Source: Dietzia massiliensis
GTDB lineage: Bacteria > Actinomycetota > Actinomycetes > Mycobacteriales > Mycobacteriaceae
NCBI RefSeq assembly: GCF_018390595.1
Contig: NZ_JAHBAV010000001.1
Coordinates: 1-64,000, forward strand
DNA length: 64,000 nt
Direction: 5' to 3'
In this document: in pieces, positions 29,355 to 39,821 of the stretch
Numbering within the stretch: the stretch's first letter is position 1
How the letters are laid out: every line of letters starts with the position of its first letter
The notes under the pieces: model-generated
What the model was told of the DNA's origin: nothing
Seen by the model: the letters and a program-made list of their open reading frames with translations, nothing else
Databases searched by the model: none
Made by a program: the position numbers and the translations under genes

Positions 29355-30401
29355 TCAGCTGTCGGGCCGGGTGAAGCTCCGCGTCGGTGGCGCCGGGTCC
29401 GGGACGCATTGCTCGGTATCGTGCCCGCGCAGCGAGGTCGCGCACGCCACCCCGGCCGCCGCGCCGGTGCCCACGGCGATCGGCACCAACTGCAGGCCGG
29501 TCACGATGTCGCCGGCCGCGTACACCCCCGCGACGTTCGTCAGCTGCAGCGAGTTGACGATGAGGCCCCCGTGTTCGTCCATCTCGCAGCCCAGTGCCTC
29601 CGCGAGTTCGTTGGTCGGGTGGTGTGCGTAGGAGAAGAACACCTTGGACCCCTCGATCACCCTCCCGTCGTCGAGCCGCACCCCCTGTAGCGCGCCGGGG
29701 GCGCCGACCAGCTCGCGGGCGACGCCGTCGACCACCTCGATGCTGTGCTCGGCGCACGCGGCGCGCTGGTCGTCGTCGAAGGCCGGGTCCGCGTCGCTCT
29801 CGGTGACGATCACCACCTCGGACGCCCAGTCGAGCAGCTCGGAGGCGTACGCCGGTACGTGGGCGCCGACGCCCAGCACGATGATGCGCTGGCCCGCCGC
29901 GGTGAGGCCGTCGCAGGCCGGGCAGTGGTGCACGTCGACCCCGTAGTGCTCGTCGATCCCGGCGAGCTCCGGCAGCCGGTCGCGTACGCCGGTGGCGAGG
30001 ATGATCCGCTTGGCCGTGACGGTGATCGTGTCGTCCGCGCCGCCGTTCGAGGCGTTCGCCGGGGTGATGCGGGCGACGAACCTCTCGTCGGTTTCCTTCT
30101 CCAGCTCGGCGACGTTGCCGTCGAGCCGGCGGACGGTCGGATATCCCTCGAGACCCTCGTGGATGTCGGCGTAGAACTCGGCGGGCGTCGTGGGCCCCGT
30201 GCCGAGCATGCCGTGGATCTCCGTCGCGGCGAGGTTGCGCTGGTGGCCGGCGTCGACGAGCAGGGTCGAGCGCTGATACCGGCCGACCCACGTCGCGGCG
30301 GACAGCCCGGCCGGGCCCCCGCCGATGACGAGGACGTCCACCGACTCGGGAACCGGCTCTTCCGAGGAGTCGGTCAGGGGGCCGGTGTGGGCGTCGCTCA
30401 T
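29355..30401 (-). CDS. Thioredoxin-reductase-like FAD/NAD(P)H oxidoreductase
   Basis: Flavoprotein of 348 residues from the low-Mr thioredoxin reductase family. It carries the FAD motif VLVIGGGPAGLSAATWVG (about 24-41), the redox pair CPAC in VHHCPACDGLTAAG, the NAD(P)-binding region [14 protein letters not shown] and the C-terminal FAD motif GVYAAGDIV. The NADPH glycine motif is GVGAHV rather than the usual GGGDSA, so cofactor choice or partner may differ from true TrxB; no thioredoxin gene is adjacent. Start ATG with a GAGAGGA site. Confidence 0.8.
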   Translation of the reverse strand: MSDAHTGPLTDSSEEPVPESVDVLVIGGGPAGLSAATWVGRYQRSTLLVDAGHQRNLAATEIHGMLGTGPTTPAEFYADIHEGLEGYPTVRRLDGNVAELEKETDERFVARITPANASNGGADDTITVTAKRIILATGVRDRLPELAGIDEHYGVDVHHCPACDGLTAAGQRIIVLGVGAHVPAYASELLDWASEVVIVTESDADPAFDDDQRAACAEHSIEVVDGVARELVGAPGALQGVRLDDGRVIEGSKVFFSYAHHPTNELAEALGCEMDEHGGLIVNSLQLTNVAGVYAAGDIVTGLQLVPIAVGTGAAAGVACATSLRGHDTEQCVPDPAPPTRSFTRPDS

Positions 30402-30573
30402 GTCTGTCCTCTCGCGGGCGGCCGGGTGACGCCACCCTACGGAAAAGGTCGGACGGCCACCGTGTACGCCGGTGACGGAACTAGAACCGGTGCTAGGCTC
30501 CACCGGATGTCCGACGGCTCAGAAGGGGCCCGGACGCGCGTTGTCGTCCCCTGTCACCGCCCTGGGAGAGTCC

Positions 30574-31941
30574 ATGAGGTCTGTCGCCGCCGCCCTGATC
30601 GTCGCCGCGGGCGGAGCGGTCGCCGCCCGCGCCGCGGTGTGGGCGGCCTCGCGTCGTCGGGCGGGCCGGCCGGTGTTCACGATGGCTGGTCCGGGCGCCG
30701 CGACCCCTGGTTCCGTCCACCCGGTCGACACCACGACACCGGTCGCGGCCGCGGGGTCCGGCTCTGCGTGTGCGGGACACACCCCGCGGACCCCGGGCCC
30801 GGGCGGCGCGATACGCCCTCCGGCTGGTGCCAAGGGCTTCGTCCCGGCGCTCGAGGGAATTCGCGGTCTCGCCGCCGTCGGTGTGCTCACCACGCACGTC
30901 GCGTTCGTCACGCGGTCGTCCACCGGCTCGCCGATCAAGAGACTGTTCGGCCGTCTCGACCTGGCCGTCGCGGTCTTCTTCGCCAAGTCCGGTTTCCTCT
31001 TGTGGCGTGCGCACGCCGATCACGCCCGCCGGGACAGGCCGGGAACGGCGAGGCCCACACGCGAGTACCTGCGCTCGCGGCTCGTGCGGATCATGCCGGC
31101 CTACGCCGTGCTGGTCGCCGCCGCGATGCTGCTGCTCGAGCAGAACCACGTCAACGGGCCCGCCTCGTGGATCGCCAACCTGACCCTCACGCAGATCTAC
31201 ACGTCGAACTTCCTCGTCGCCGGCCTCACCCATGCATGGTCGCTCGCGGTGGAGATGGCGTACTATCTCGCGTTCCCGCTGCTGTGGACCGCGCTGAGGG
31301 GCCTGCGCGGCGACGCCGCGAAGTGGCGGATCCCGGCCATCGCCGCGTTCGGCGCGTCCGGTCTGGTGTTCCCCATGATCCCGTGGCACGCGCTCGGCCT
31401 CCTGCCGACCGATGTCAACGTGCAGATCCTCCCACCGTCGTTCACCGCCTGGTTCGCCGCGGGGATGCTACTGGCCGAGGTCGTGACGGCCCCGCCCGGC
31501 ACGCTCGTCCGGGCGTGTCGCGATCGACTCGCGCGCTGGGGCTGGTGGATCGCCGGTGGGGCGGCGCTGGTCGTCACCACCGTGCCGGCGTGGTTCTCCG
31601 AGGGATTCGTCCATCCGGGGCCGCTCGAGTTCGCCGCCCGCACCGGGCTGGCGGGCACGATGGCGTTCCTCGTCCTGGCCCCTGTCGTCCTGGCGCCGGA
31701 GGGCACACGGTTCCCCGTGCTGGAATCGGCTCCGCTGCAGAAGGTCGGTACCTGGTCGTACGGGATCTTCCTGTGGCACCAACTCGTGCTGCACGCCGCG
31801 TTCCCCCTCACCCGCACCCCGCTGTGGGCGCCGCGCATGGCGGTCATCTGGCCGGTCACCGTCGCGGGTTCACTGGCGGCGGGCGCAGCGAGTCACCGAT
31901 TCCTCGAGGAGCCCGCGCGCAGGGTGCTCGAACGACGCTGA
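30574..31941 (+). CDS. Acyltransferase 3 family membrane protein
   Basis: Membrane O-acyltransferase-like protein, 455 residues, about ten hydrophobic helices. An N-terminal membrane anchor (SVAAALIVAAGGAVAARAAVWAA) and a proline/glycine linker precede the AT3 domain, which starts at FVPALEGIRGLAAVGVLTTHVAFV with the conserved Arg and the catalytic His. Such enzymes acylate sugars or envelope glycolipids; the acceptor is unknown. I chose the ATG at 30574, which has a GGGAGAG site. The 170 bases shared with the divergent flavoprotein gene contain a -10-like TAGGCT at 30494. Confidence 0.85.
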   Translation: MRSVAAALIVAAGGAVAARAAVWAASRRRAGRPVFTMAGPGAATPGSVHPVDTTTPVAAAGSGSACAGHTPRTPGPGGAIRPPAGAKGFVPALEGIRGLAAVGVLTTHVAFVTRSSTGSPIKRLFGRLDLAVAVFFAKSGFLLWRAHADHARRDRPGTARPTREYLRSRLVRIMPAYAVLVAAAMLLLEQNHVNGPASWIANLTLTQIYTSNFLVAGLTHAWSLAVEMAYYLAFPLLWTALRGLRGDAAKWRIPAIAAFGASGLVFPMIPWHALGLLPTDVNVQILPPSFTAWFAAGMLLAEVVTAPPGTLVRACRDRLARWGWWIAGGAALVVTTVPAWFSEGFVHPGPLEFAARTGLAGTMAFLVLAPVVLAPEGTRFPVLESAPLQKVGTWSYGIFLWHQLVLHAAFPLTRTPLWAPRMAVIWPVTVAGSLAAGAASHRFLEEPARRVLERR

Positions 31942-32095
31942 CCGCCGGCGCGGACGTCCCACGACGTGGCGTGTCCCGGCGCGCCCGCGAGAAGAAACTT
32001 CTGCGGAGGTGTCGATCCCGGTCGCTCCCGTTCGTCATCATGGTGTCGGCGCACTCCGGCGACCGGCGTCCACCACGAACGGCCAGGTGATACCA

Positions 32096-32461
32096 ATGAA
32101 ATACGTACTACTGCTCTTCGGATACCTCGACGACGCGCGCTGCGGGGAGCCCGGCAACGACGACGCCGAGCAGGGCCCCGGCCCGGAAGCGTTTATGGCG
32201 TTCGACGCGGAGCTCGACAAGGCCGGCGTGCTGGCCGGAGGGTTCGCCCTCGAGGATCCGGAGACAGGTGTGAGCGTCGCGTGCCCGCCCGGAGGCGCGG
32301 AGCCGGTGGTCACCTCGGGTCCGCTCCCCGAGAGCCGGGAATTCGTCGGTGGGACCATCGTCATCGACGTCGCGGACATCGACGAGGCGCTGGCCTGGGC
32401 CGCGAGGTGCCCCGGCGTGCACGGTGGTCGGGTCGAGGTCCGAGCGATCGCGGAGTACTGA
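32096..32461 (+). CDS. YCII/DGPF-family protein
   Basis: A 121-residue protein of the YCII (DGPF) superfamily, beginning MKYVLLLFG and ending in a ferredoxin-like fold (VDIADIDEALAWAARCPG-type segment near residue 90). Function not established. Members are encoded beside group ECF42 sigma factors, as here: the sigma gene starts 40 bases downstream in the same direction. The pair is therefore probably one operon in which the sigma factor controls the DGPF gene, its typical target. ATG has a weak AGGTGA site. Confidence 0.85.
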   Translation: MKYVLLLFGYLDDARCGEPGNDDAEQGPGPEAFMAFDAELDKAGVLAGGFALEDPETGVSVACPPGGAEPVVTSGPLPESREFVGGTIVIDVADIDEALAWAARCPGVHGGRVEVRAIAEY

Positions 32462-32501
32462 TGAGGATCCGCCGGGCGGCGAGCGGAACCGGGGCCCCGC
32501 C

Positions 32502-33755
32502 GTGACTGCCGGACGCCCGGCGCTCCCCGACGCGCTGCTCCGGATCCGGCAGGAGGAGCGCGCGCGGCTGCTGGCGGCGCTGGTCTCGCGATTCGGCGAC
32601 CTGGACCTCGCGGAGGACGCCGCGCAGGACGCGCTCGTCGCCGCGGCGGAGTCATGGCCGCGTACCGGAGTACCGGACCGCCCGCTGGCCTGGCTCATGA
32701 CCACGGCCACCCGCAAGGCGATCGACCGGCTTCGTCGGGAGCGCGCCCTCACCGAGAGGCTCGCTCGACTCAAGGTGGAGCAGGACCCGCGCCGCCTGCC
32801 CGCCGCGGCGCTCTCCCCCGCCGATCCCGATGAGATCCCGGACGACCGACTCGAGCTCTTCTTCGCCTGCTGCCACCCCACCCTGAGGGTCGAGGAACAG
32901 GTGGTGTTGTGCCTGCGCCACCTCGCCGGGCTGACGACCGTGGAGATCGCGCACGCGTTCCTGGTTCCGGTCGCCACCATGCAGCAGCGGCTCGTGCGCG
33001 CCAAGAAGCGGATGCGGGTCACCCGCATCCCCGTACGGGTACCCGAGGCGTCCGAAATCCCCCGCCGTCTTCCCGCCGTGCTCGCCGTCATCTACCTCAT
33101 CTTCACGGAGGGGTACGCGGCGACCGGGGGCACCGCCCACATCAGGTCGGACCCGACGGCGGAGGCGATCCGGTTGGCACGGATCATCCACCGGCTCCTG
33201 CCGGGGGTCGGAGAGGTGACGGGACTGCTGGCCCTGATGCTGCTCACCCAGGCGCGCGCGCCCGCCCGCGCCGGTCCCGGCGGGACGCCCGTCCCGTTGG
33301 GAGAGCAGGATCGCGCGTCCTGGGATCCGCTACTCCTCGATGAGGGGCTGGCGCTGGCCCGCGAGTCCGCGTCCGGCGGGCCGGGGCCGTACGCCGTTCA
33401 GGCGGCCATCGCGGCCGTGCACGCCGAGGCCGCGACCTTCGACAGCACCGACTGGGCCCAGATCGCGGTCCTGTACGACGCTCTGGCCCGCATCGCGCCC
33501 GGTCCGACGGTGCGTCTGGGCAGGGCGGTGGCCCGCGGACGCCGCGACGGGCCGGCGGTCGGGCTCGCCGAACTCGAGGCTCTGTCCGCCGACCCCGCGC
33601 TCCGGCGGCATCACCCGTTCCACGAGGCCCGCGCGGTCACGCTCGAGATGCTCGGCCGGTCGGAGGAGGCTCGAGAGGCGTGGTCACGCGCTCACGAGCT
33701 CGCCCTCAACGACGCCGAGCGTGCGTATCTGCGGAAGCGGTGGTGGGGCGCCTGA
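32502..33755 (+). CDS. ECF42-type RNA polymerase sigma factor (SigJ/DUF6596-like)
   Basis: A sigma factor of 417 residues. The sigma2 region is DLDLAEDAAQDALVAAAESWPRTGVPDRPLAWLMTTATRKAIDRLRRER and the sigma4 region QVVLCLRHLAGLTTVEIAHAFLVPVATMQQRLVRAKKRM. A C-terminal extension of about 230 residues with TPR-like helices (WDPLLLDEG, ALYDALARIAPGPTV) is the mark of ECF42. No anti-sigma gene is beside it, as usual for the group; the extension is thought to take that role. GTG start, no clear Shine-Dalgarno sequence. Confidence 0.93.
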   Translation: MTAGRPALPDALLRIRQEERARLLAALVSRFGDLDLAEDAAQDALVAAAESWPRTGVPDRPLAWLMTTATRKAIDRLRRERALTERLARLKVEQDPRRLPAAALSPADPDEIPDDRLELFFACCHPTLRVEEQVVLCLRHLAGLTTVEIAHAFLVPVATMQQRLVRAKKRMRVTRIPVRVPEASEIPRRLPAVLAVIYLIFTEGYAATGGTAHIRSDPTAEAIRLARIIHRLLPGVGEVTGLLALMLLTQARAPARAGPGGTPVPLGEQDRASWDPLLLDEGLALARESASGGPGPYAVQAAIAAVHAEAATFDSTDWAQIAVLYDALARIAPGPTVRLGRAVARGRRDGPAVGLAELEALSADPALRRHHPFHEARAVTLEMLGRSEEAREAWSRAHELALNDAERAYLRKRWWGA

Positions 33756-33798
33756 CCGTGCCGCTCGGCGCCGCGCGATCCGGGCTCTCCGCGATCGG

Positions 33799-34902
33799 TC
33801 AGGAGTCGAAGGCGTCGATGATCGCCTGTGCGGCGAGGGCCGCCGTGAGCGTGCCGTCGCGGACCTGCTGCTCGACCTCGGGCGCCACCCTCTTGACGTC
33901 GGGATCCGCGGCCAGGCGTGCCATGAGGGTCTCGTGCACCATCGACCAGGTCCAGTCGACCTGCTGGCGGGCGCGACGCGCCTCGACCTCGCCGATCTCG
34001 GCCATCGTCTGTTGGTGCTTGCGGACCGCGTCCCAGAAGCCCTCGAGGCCCTCGCCCTCGAGGCCGGACATCGTGAGGACGGGGACCTTCCACACCGCAT
34101 CGGCCGGCCTGACCAGGCGCAGCGCGGCCCCCAGCTCGCGGGCGGCCCGCTGGGCGTCTTTCACGTGCGGCCCGTCGGCCTTGTTCACGGCCACCACGTC
34201 GGCGAGCTCGAGGACGCCCTTCTTGATGCCCTGCAGCTGATCACCCGTCCGCGCGAGAGTGAGGAAGGTGAAGCAGTCGACCATGCCGGCCACGGTCACC
34301 TCGGACTGGCCCACGCCGACGGTCTCGACGAGGATGACGTCGAAACCGGCGGCCTCGAGCAGGACCATCGTCTCCCGCGTCGCCTTCGCGACGCCGCCGA
34401 GCGTGCCGGAGGTCGGCGAGGGCCGGATGTAGGCCCGCGGCTCGGTGGAGAGAGTGGCCATGCGGGTCTTGTCGCCGAGGATCGAGCCACCGGTACGCGT
34501 GGAGGAGGGGTCGACGGCGAGGACCGCCACCTTGTGGCCCTGCTCCACCAGATAGAGGCCGAGGGACTCGATGAACGTCGACTTGCCGACTCCCGGCACC
34601 CCGGTGATGCCGATCCGCAACGCCCCGCCGGCGTGCGGCAGGGCGCCGAGGAGCAGCTGCTGGGCCTTCTCCCGGTGGGCCGGATTGGTGGACTCGAGCA
34701 GGGTGATCGCGCGGGCCAGCACGGGCCGCCGGTCCTCCAGCACTCCCTCGAGCAGCGCGTCGACGTCGATCTCGCGGCGGGGGCGCGGCCCGGTCGACCT
34801 GGGCACCGGACCCCGCGGGGCGCCGGTGCCCGCCGTGGTGGACATGGCGCCCAGGGGGTTCCCCGAACCCGCCGGATCAGGTCCCGAGCCGAGCCGTGCC
34901 AC
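33799..34902 (-). CDS. meaB: Methylmalonyl-CoA mutase-associated GTPase MeaB
   Basis: G-protein chaperone that loads adenosylcobalamin into methylmalonyl-CoA mutase and protects it from inactivation. The 367 residues show the P-loop GVPGVGKST (about 100-108), DPSSTRTGGSILGDKTRM, the switch region ETVGVGQSE and the NKAD base-recognition motif. It follows mutB at 6 bases in the same operon. The first in-frame start is the GTG at 34902; the ATG at 34845 would skip a poorly conserved N-terminus of 19 residues. Confidence 0.95.
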   Translation of the reverse strand: MARLGSGPDPAGSGNPLGAMSTTAGTGAPRGPVPRSTGPRPRREIDVDALLEGVLEDRRPVLARAITLLESTNPAHREKAQQLLLGALPHAGGALRIGITGVPGVGKSTFIESLGLYLVEQGHKVAVLAVDPSSTRTGGSILGDKTRMATLSTEPRAYIRPSPTSGTLGGVAKATRETMVLLEAAGFDVILVETVGVGQSEVTVAGMVDCFTFLTLARTGDQLQGIKKGVLELADVVAVNKADGPHVKDAQRAARELGAALRLVRPADAVWKVPVLTMSGLEGEGLEGFWDAVRKHQQTMAEIGEVEARRARQQVDWTWSMVHETLMARLAADPDVKRVAPEVEQQVRDGTLTAALAAQAIIDAFDS

Positions 34903-34908
34903 GTCCGA

Positions 34909-37182
34909 TCAGGCCTCCGTGGCGTCGGTGGCCGCCGACGACAGGTCGTAGCCGAGCTCGCCGGCGAGGGTGTCGAGCAGCCCGATCGCGGCCTCGGCGA
35001 TGACCGTGCCGGGCGGGTAGATCGCGGCGGCACCGGCGTCGTAGAGTTCCTGGAAGTCGCCGGGAGGGATCACGCCGCCGACGGTGACCATGATGTCCTC
35101 GCGGCCCACCTCGGCCAGAGCCGAACGCAGCGCCGGCACGAGCGTGAGGTGCCCGGCCGCGAGCGAGGACACGCCCACCACGTGGACGTCGGCGTCGGCG
35201 GCCTGCTGGGCCACCTCCTCCGGCGTCTGGAACAGCGGACCCATGTCCACGTCGAAGCCGAGGTCGGAGAACGCGGTACCGACGACCTTCTGGCCGCGGT
35301 CGTGACCGTCCTGGCCCATCTTGGCCAGCAGGATCCGCGGGCGGCGCCCGTCCTGCTCGGCGAACGCATCGGCCATCCGCATGGCCCGGGTGACGTTGTC
35401 CACGGCGCCCTCCTTGGTGACCTCCTGCCGGTACACACCGGACAGGGTCTTGATCTCGGCCTTGTGACGACCGTAGACCTTCTCCAGCGCGTCGGAGATC
35501 TCACCGATGCTGGCGTGGGCCCGGGCGGCGTCGATGGCCAGCGCGAGGAGGTTGTTCTCCAGGTCGCTGCTGGGGCCACCGGAGGCGGCCTCCGTCAGTC
35601 GGGCGAGGGCGGCCTGGCAGGCGTCCTCGTCGCGCTCGGCCCGCAGCTTCTCCAGCTTGGCGAGCTGCTCGGAGCGCACGCGCGAGTTGTCGACCTTGAG
35701 GACCTCGATCTCCTGGTCCTCGGTGACGACGTACTTGTTCACGCCGATGACCGGCTGGCGGCCGGAGTCGATGCGCGCCTGCGTGCGGGCCGCGGCCTCC
35801 TCGATGCGCAGCTTGGGGATGCCCTCGCCGATGGCCTGCGCCATGCCGCCGGCCTCCTCGATCTCCAGCAGGTGGAGCCGGGCCTTGTCGGCGAGCTGGG
35901 CCGTGAGCCACTCGATGTAGTACGAGCCGGCCCACGGGTCGATCGGACGGGTGGTGCCCGACTCCTGCTGCAGCAGCAGCTGGGTGTTGCGGGCGATGCG
36001 CGCGGAGAAGTCGGTCGGCAGCGCGAGCGCCTCGTCGAGAGCGTTGGTGTGCAGCGACTGCGTGTGGCCCTGTGTGGATGCCATGGCCTCGATGCAGGTG
36101 CGGGCGACGTTGTTGAACACGTCCTGGGCCGTCAGCGACCAGCCCGAGGTCTGAGAGTGGGTCCGCAGCGACTTGGACTTGGGGTTCTTCGGACCGAACT
36201 TCTCGACGAGCTCACTCCACAGCAGACGTCCGGCGCGCAGCTTGGCGATCTCCATGGAGAAGTTCATGCCGATCGCCCAGAAGAACGACAACCGCGGGGC
36301 GAACTTGTCGATGTCCAGGCCCGCGTCCAGGCCCGCACGTAGGTACTCGACACCGTCGGCCAGCGTGTACGCGAGCTCGAGATCGGCCGTCGCCCCGGCC
36401 TCCTGGATGTGGTACCCGGAGATCGAGATGGAGTTGAAGCGCGGCATCTTCTGCGAGGTGTAGGCGAAGATGTCCGAGATGATCCGCATGGACGGCTTGG
36501 GCGGGTAGATGTAGGTGTTGCGGACCATGAACTCCTTGAGGATGTCGTTCTGGATGGTCCCCGCGAGCTGCTCCGGCGTCACCCCCTGCTCCTCGGCCGC
36601 GACCACGTAGAACGCCAGGATCGGGAGGACCGCACCGTTCATGGTCATCGACACCGACACCGACGAGAGGTCGATGCCGTCGAACAGCTCCCGCATGTCG
36701 AGGATGGAGTCGATCGCCACGCCGGCCATGCCCACGTCACCGGCCACGCGCGGGTGGTCGGAGTCGTAACCGCGGTGGGTGGCGAGGTCGAACGCCACGG
36801 ACAGGCCCTTCTGCCCGGCGGCGAGGTTGCGGCGGTAGAAGGCGTTGGACTCGGCAGCGGTGGAGAAGCCCGCGTACTGGCGGATGGTCCACGGCTGGTT
36901 CACGTACATCGACGGGTACGGCCCGCGGAGGAACGGCGCGTGACCGGGCACGGTGTCCAACGGGAAGGGGGTGACCTTCTCGCCGTCGTCGGTCGGGGCG
37001 GTGCCGGCCTCGACGGCGTCACGGTCGGCCTTGGTGTAGACGCGCTTGACGTCGATACCCTCGGGCGTCTCCCAGTGCGCGTCGGCGGCGATGCCGTCCT
37101 CGACAGCCACGGCGGCCGCCCGGGCGTCGGGGCCGTCGGTGTCGCGGAGGGAGGCGGTGCTGAAATCGGGGAAGGTCGTCAT
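34909..37182 (-). CDS. mutB: Methylmalonyl-CoA mutase large subunit
   Basis: Catalytic alpha chain of the adenosylcobalamin enzyme that converts methylmalonyl-CoA to succinyl-CoA, linking propionate, odd-chain fatty acid and branched-chain amino acid breakdown to the citric acid cycle. At 757 residues it is full length, with the TIM barrel ([43 protein letters not shown]) and a C-terminal cobalamin-binding domain whose motif DGHDRGQKV begins at D625. It starts 1 base after the mutA stop. Confidence 0.97.
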   Translation of the reverse strand: MTTFPDFSTASLRDTDGPDARAAAVAVEDGIAADAHWETPEGIDVKRVYTKADRDAVEAGTAPTDDGEKVTPFPLDTVPGHAPFLRGPYPSMYVNQPWTIRQYAGFSTAAESNAFYRRNLAAGQKGLSVAFDLATHRGYDSDHPRVAGDVGMAGVAIDSILDMRELFDGIDLSSVSVSMTMNGAVLPILAFYVVAAEEQGVTPEQLAGTIQNDILKEFMVRNTYIYPPKPSMRIISDIFAYTSQKMPRFNSISISGYHIQEAGATADLELAYTLADGVEYLRAGLDAGLDIDKFAPRLSFFWAIGMNFSMEIAKLRAGRLLWSELVEKFGPKNPKSKSLRTHSQTSGWSLTAQDVFNNVARTCIEAMASTQGHTQSLHTNALDEALALPTDFSARIARNTQLLLQQESGTTRPIDPWAGSYYIEWLTAQLADKARLHLLEIEEAGGMAQAIGEGIPKLRIEEAAARTQARIDSGRQPVIGVNKYVVTEDQEIEVLKVDNSRVRSEQLAKLEKLRAERDEDACQAALARLTEAASGGPSSDLENNLLALAIDAARAHASIGEISDALEKVYGRHKAEIKTLSGVYRQEVTKEGAVDNVTRAMRMADAFAEQDGRRPRILLAKMGQDGHDRGQKVVGTAFSDLGFDVDMGPLFQTPEEVAQQAADADVHVVGVSSLAAGHLTLVPALRSALAEVGREDIMVTVGGVIPPGDFQELYDAGAAAIYPPGTVIAEAAIGLLDTLAGELGYDLSSAATDATEA

Positions 37183-37183
37183 G

Positions 37184-39058
37184 TCACTTCACTCCCAGCT
37201 GGTCGAGGAGGGTGGTCAGGGCGGCGACGGCGTCGATGCCGAGCGCCAGGTAGCCGTCCGGGCGGTCGGTGGCGTCCGCCGGGAAGCCCTTCTCGGCCCC
37301 GGTGAGGTAGACGGTCGACACGCCCGCGTCGCGGAGGGCGCGCACGGCGCCCTCCCCTTCGGTGGCGTAGCGCTTGTCGGCGCCGCACAGCACGGCGATG
37401 TCCTCACCCTCGCGGGCGGCGGCGTACTGGCCGGCCTCGGTGACACCCGGGTTACGCGCCTCGATGCCGCCGGCGGCGAGCAGGTTGGCCACGAACGTCA
37501 CACGCGGCGTCGTCTCGGCCTGCGGGCCCAGACCCGCCAACAGGACGGTCGGCCGGGACCCGGTCGCCTCCAGGTGCGCGTCGGAGCGGTCACGCAGGTC
37601 CTCGAACGCGCGGCCGTACCGGTAGTCGTCGCCGCCGCGCCGGGAGGCGTCGAGCGGCTGCTCGGCCAGGTTCGGGAACTCGGACACGCCCGTGACAGGC
37701 GCCAGGCGGTGGGCGATGTCGGTGTCGCGGGCCTCACGGACCCGCGCGATCGCCTCGCGGACGGTCCCCGACTCGATCGCCGCGACCAGGCCGCCCTCGG
37801 CCTCGATGGTCTGCAGGGCCGACCACGCGGCGTCGGCGAGGGAGTCGGTGATCGACTCGACGTACCAGGAGCCGCCCGCCGGGTCCACGACGTGGCCCAG
37901 GTGGGACTCCTCGAGGAGCAGGAGCTGGGTGTTGCGGGCCATGCGCTCGGCGAACGAGCGGGAGGTGCTCTCGAGCCCGCCGGGAATGGAGGCGTCGAAG
38001 GGCAGGACCGTCACGGAGGTGGCCCCGCCCACGCCGGCGCCGAATGCGGCCAGTGTCGTGCGCAGCATGTTCACCCACGGGTCGCGGCGCGACATCATGG
38101 CGGCGGAGGTCACGGCGTGCTGCGGCGCGCCGCCGGCCTCGGGGGCGTCCAGCAGTTCGGCGACGCGGGCCCATATGAGGCGGCCGGCGCGGAACTTGGC
38201 GATCGAGGCGAACTGGTCGTCGGTCGCGGACAACCGGAACGAGACCTGGCGCAACGCGGCCGCGGCGGGCACGCCCGCCGAGACGAGCGCGCGCACGTAT
38301 TCGAGGCCCGCGGCCACCGCGTAGGCCAGCTCCTGGGCGTCACCGGCACCGTCGTCGTGGAAGACCGTGCCGTCGGCGACGAAGGTCCGGATGGTCTCCT
38401 CACGCTCGGACATCCGGGCGGCGAGTGCGACCGCGGCCTCGAGTCCGATCGAGTCGGCACCGGCGTAAGCGGCGGTGACCGGGGCGGCGCCCAGGTCGGC
38501 GATGACCGCGGCACGGTCGGCGACCCCGTCACCGGCCGAGCGGCGCTGGTCCAGCAGGTCCAGGAACGCGCCCGCGACCTCGTCGAGGTCGGCGCCCGCG
38601 TCGAAGGTGACCGGGGCCAGATCGAGGTAGACGTCCTTGAGGACCCCCGCGAGGTCCGCGGCGGGCACGGACAGCCAGAGCGCCGAGACGCCCTGGTTCA
38701 GCAGGTCCAGGACCTCGGTGTTGAGCTCGGAGGCATCCCCCGTCGCCTCGACGCGGGCGCTGACGTGCCAGCCGCTCTCCGGCAGGCCCGACCGGTCCCC
38801 GCCGCGGACGAACGGGAACTGCCCCGGCGCGGGGCGCTCGGCGATCTCGTCGACCCGGGTGTAGAGCGGGTTGATCTCGATTCCGTCCCGGGTGGTGGCC
38901 ACTAGGGCGCGCCACGCGTCCTCCGGCATGTCGGCGGGATCCTTGCGGGCGGCCTTCGCGAGGACGGCTCCCACAGAGGCGTACCAGGAGTGAAGGTCAG
39001 GACCTGTGGTCGGACTGGTCACCGGTACCTCGTTCTCGTGTGGAGTGAAGGGGGTCAC
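37184..39058 (-). CDS. mutA: Methylmalonyl-CoA mutase small subunit
   Basis: Beta chain of the heterodimeric mutase, homologous to MutB but without a functional cobalamin site. The 624 residues have a barrel with [15 protein letters not shown] and a degenerate C-terminal B12-like domain lacking DxHxxG. The GTG at 39058 follows a TAGAGT box by 6 bases, fitting a leaderless mRNA. A second GTG at 39022 ([14 protein letters not shown]) is a possible start because it has an upstream CGAGG. Confidence 0.95.
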   Translation of the reverse strand: MTPFTPHENEVPVTSPTTGPDLHSWYASVGAVLAKAARKDPADMPEDAWRALVATTRDGIEINPLYTRVDEIAERPAPGQFPFVRGGDRSGLPESGWHVSARVEATGDASELNTEVLDLLNQGVSALWLSVPAADLAGVLKDVYLDLAPVTFDAGADLDEVAGAFLDLLDQRRSAGDGVADRAAVIADLGAAPVTAAYAGADSIGLEAAVALAARMSEREETIRTFVADGTVFHDDGAGDAQELAYAVAAGLEYVRALVSAGVPAAAALRQVSFRLSATDDQFASIAKFRAGRLIWARVAELLDAPEAGGAPQHAVTSAAMMSRRDPWVNMLRTTLAAFGAGVGGATSVTVLPFDASIPGGLESTSRSFAERMARNTQLLLLEESHLGHVVDPAGGSWYVESITDSLADAAWSALQTIEAEGGLVAAIESGTVREAIARVREARDTDIAHRLAPVTGVSEFPNLAEQPLDASRRGGDDYRYGRAFEDLRDRSDAHLEATGSRPTVLLAGLGPQAETTPRVTFVANLLAAGGIEARNPGVTEAGQYAAAREGEDIAVLCGADKRYATEGEGAVRALRDAGVSTVYLTGAEKGFPADATDRPDGYLALGIDAVAALTTLLDQLGVK

Positions 39059-39064
39059 TGTCGG

Positions 39065-39070
39065 ACTCTA
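39065..39070 (-). promoter_or_regulatory. Leaderless-type -10 box (TAGAGT) of mutA-mutB-meaB
   Basis: TAGAGT on the minus strand, 6 bases before the mutA GTG at 39058. The 127-base gap to the divergent TVP38 gene holds one such box per direction. Confidence 0.5.
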
Positions 39071-39172
39071 GCCGAGCCCTGTTCGCAGAGGGAACGCGGC
39101 AATACCCGCTGGCCCGCACGCGGGGGAAGGCGTCCGCCCGCACGCCGGACGGGTTGGCCGGTACGCGTGGAC

Positions 39173-39178
39173 TACAGT
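39173..39178 (+). promoter_or_regulatory. Leaderless-type -10 box (TACAGT) of the TVP38 gene
   Basis: TACAGT, 7 bases before the GTG at 39186. Confidence 0.5.
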
Positions 39179-39185
39179 CGCCCGC

Positions 39186-39821
39186 GTGCGGGGACGGGTG
39201 ATCGCGTGGGTGGGGGCCGTGGCGCTCGTCGTGCTGGTCGCTACCTTCGTGCCGACGCCGGGCCTCGAGCAACTGCGCGAGTGGGCCGCGCAGTTCGGGC
39301 CGTGGTTCGCCGCGGCGTTCTTCGCCGCCTACGCCGTCGTCACCGTCGCGCCGATCCCGCGTTCGACCTTCACCTATTCGGCGGCCGTGTTGTTCACCCC
39401 GGCCGTGGCGATCCCGTGTTCCCTGGTCGCCACCGGCGTCGCGGCGGCACTGGCGTTCGTCGCGGTGCGGCGGCTCGGTCACGAACGGACGGCCGCGCTG
39501 CGGGCGCACCCCCGCGTGGCCGCCGTGGACGCCCGACTCCGTCGCCGCGGGTGGTTGTCCGTGGGGAGCCTGCGACTGGTGCCGGCCGCGCCGTTCTCGG
39601 TGGTGAACTACGCCGCCGCCCTGACCTCGATCCCCTACCCTCAGTTCATCGCGGCCACGGTGATCGGCAGTGCCCCGGGAACCGTCGCGGCGATCCTGCT
39701 GGGCGACTCGCTCACGTCCGGCGACGGTGCGGCCGCGCTGTGGGCCACGGTCGGGTTCGCCGCCGTCGGACTCGCCGGGATGGTCCTCGACGCCCGGTTG
39801 CCGGTCAGGCCGGCTCGGTGA
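39186..39821 (+). CDS. TVP38/TMEM64 family membrane protein (VTT domain)
   Basis: Polytopic membrane protein of 211 residues, homologous to Rv1491c and distantly to DedA. It has an N-terminal helix, the FAAAFFAAYAVVTVAPIPRSTFTYS segment, RRLGHERTAALR and the LRLVPAAPFSVVNYAAALTSIPYPQF reentrant region that characterise the VTT (SNARE-associated) domain. DedA relatives act in lipid-carrier flipping; here the function is unknown. The last 17 bases overlap the convergent DUF3097 gene. Confidence 0.88.
   Translation: MRGRVIAWVGAVALVVLVATFVPTPGLEQLREWAAQFGPWFAAAFFAAYAVVTVAPIPRSTFTYSAAVLFTPAVAIPCSLVATGVAAALAFVAVRRLGHERTAALRAHPRVAAVDARLRRRGWLSVGSLRLVPAAPFSVVNYAAALTSIPYPQFIAATVIGSAPGTVAAILLGDSLTSGDGAAALWATVGFAAVGLAGMVLDARLPVRPAR

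Noticed and set aside
30494-30509. TAGGCT followed 7 bases later by an ATG at 30507, as a possible leaderless start of the acyltransferase
   Set aside because: That ATG is out of frame with the acyltransferase. The in-frame ATG at 30574 has a ribosome-binding site; the box may still be a promoter with a 5' leader.
33751-33803. 8-bp inverted repeat (CCTGACCG/CGGTCAGG) between the sigma gene and meaB
   Set aside because: The repeat mostly reflects the two convergent stop codons, and the 37-base loop is long; too weak to call a terminator.
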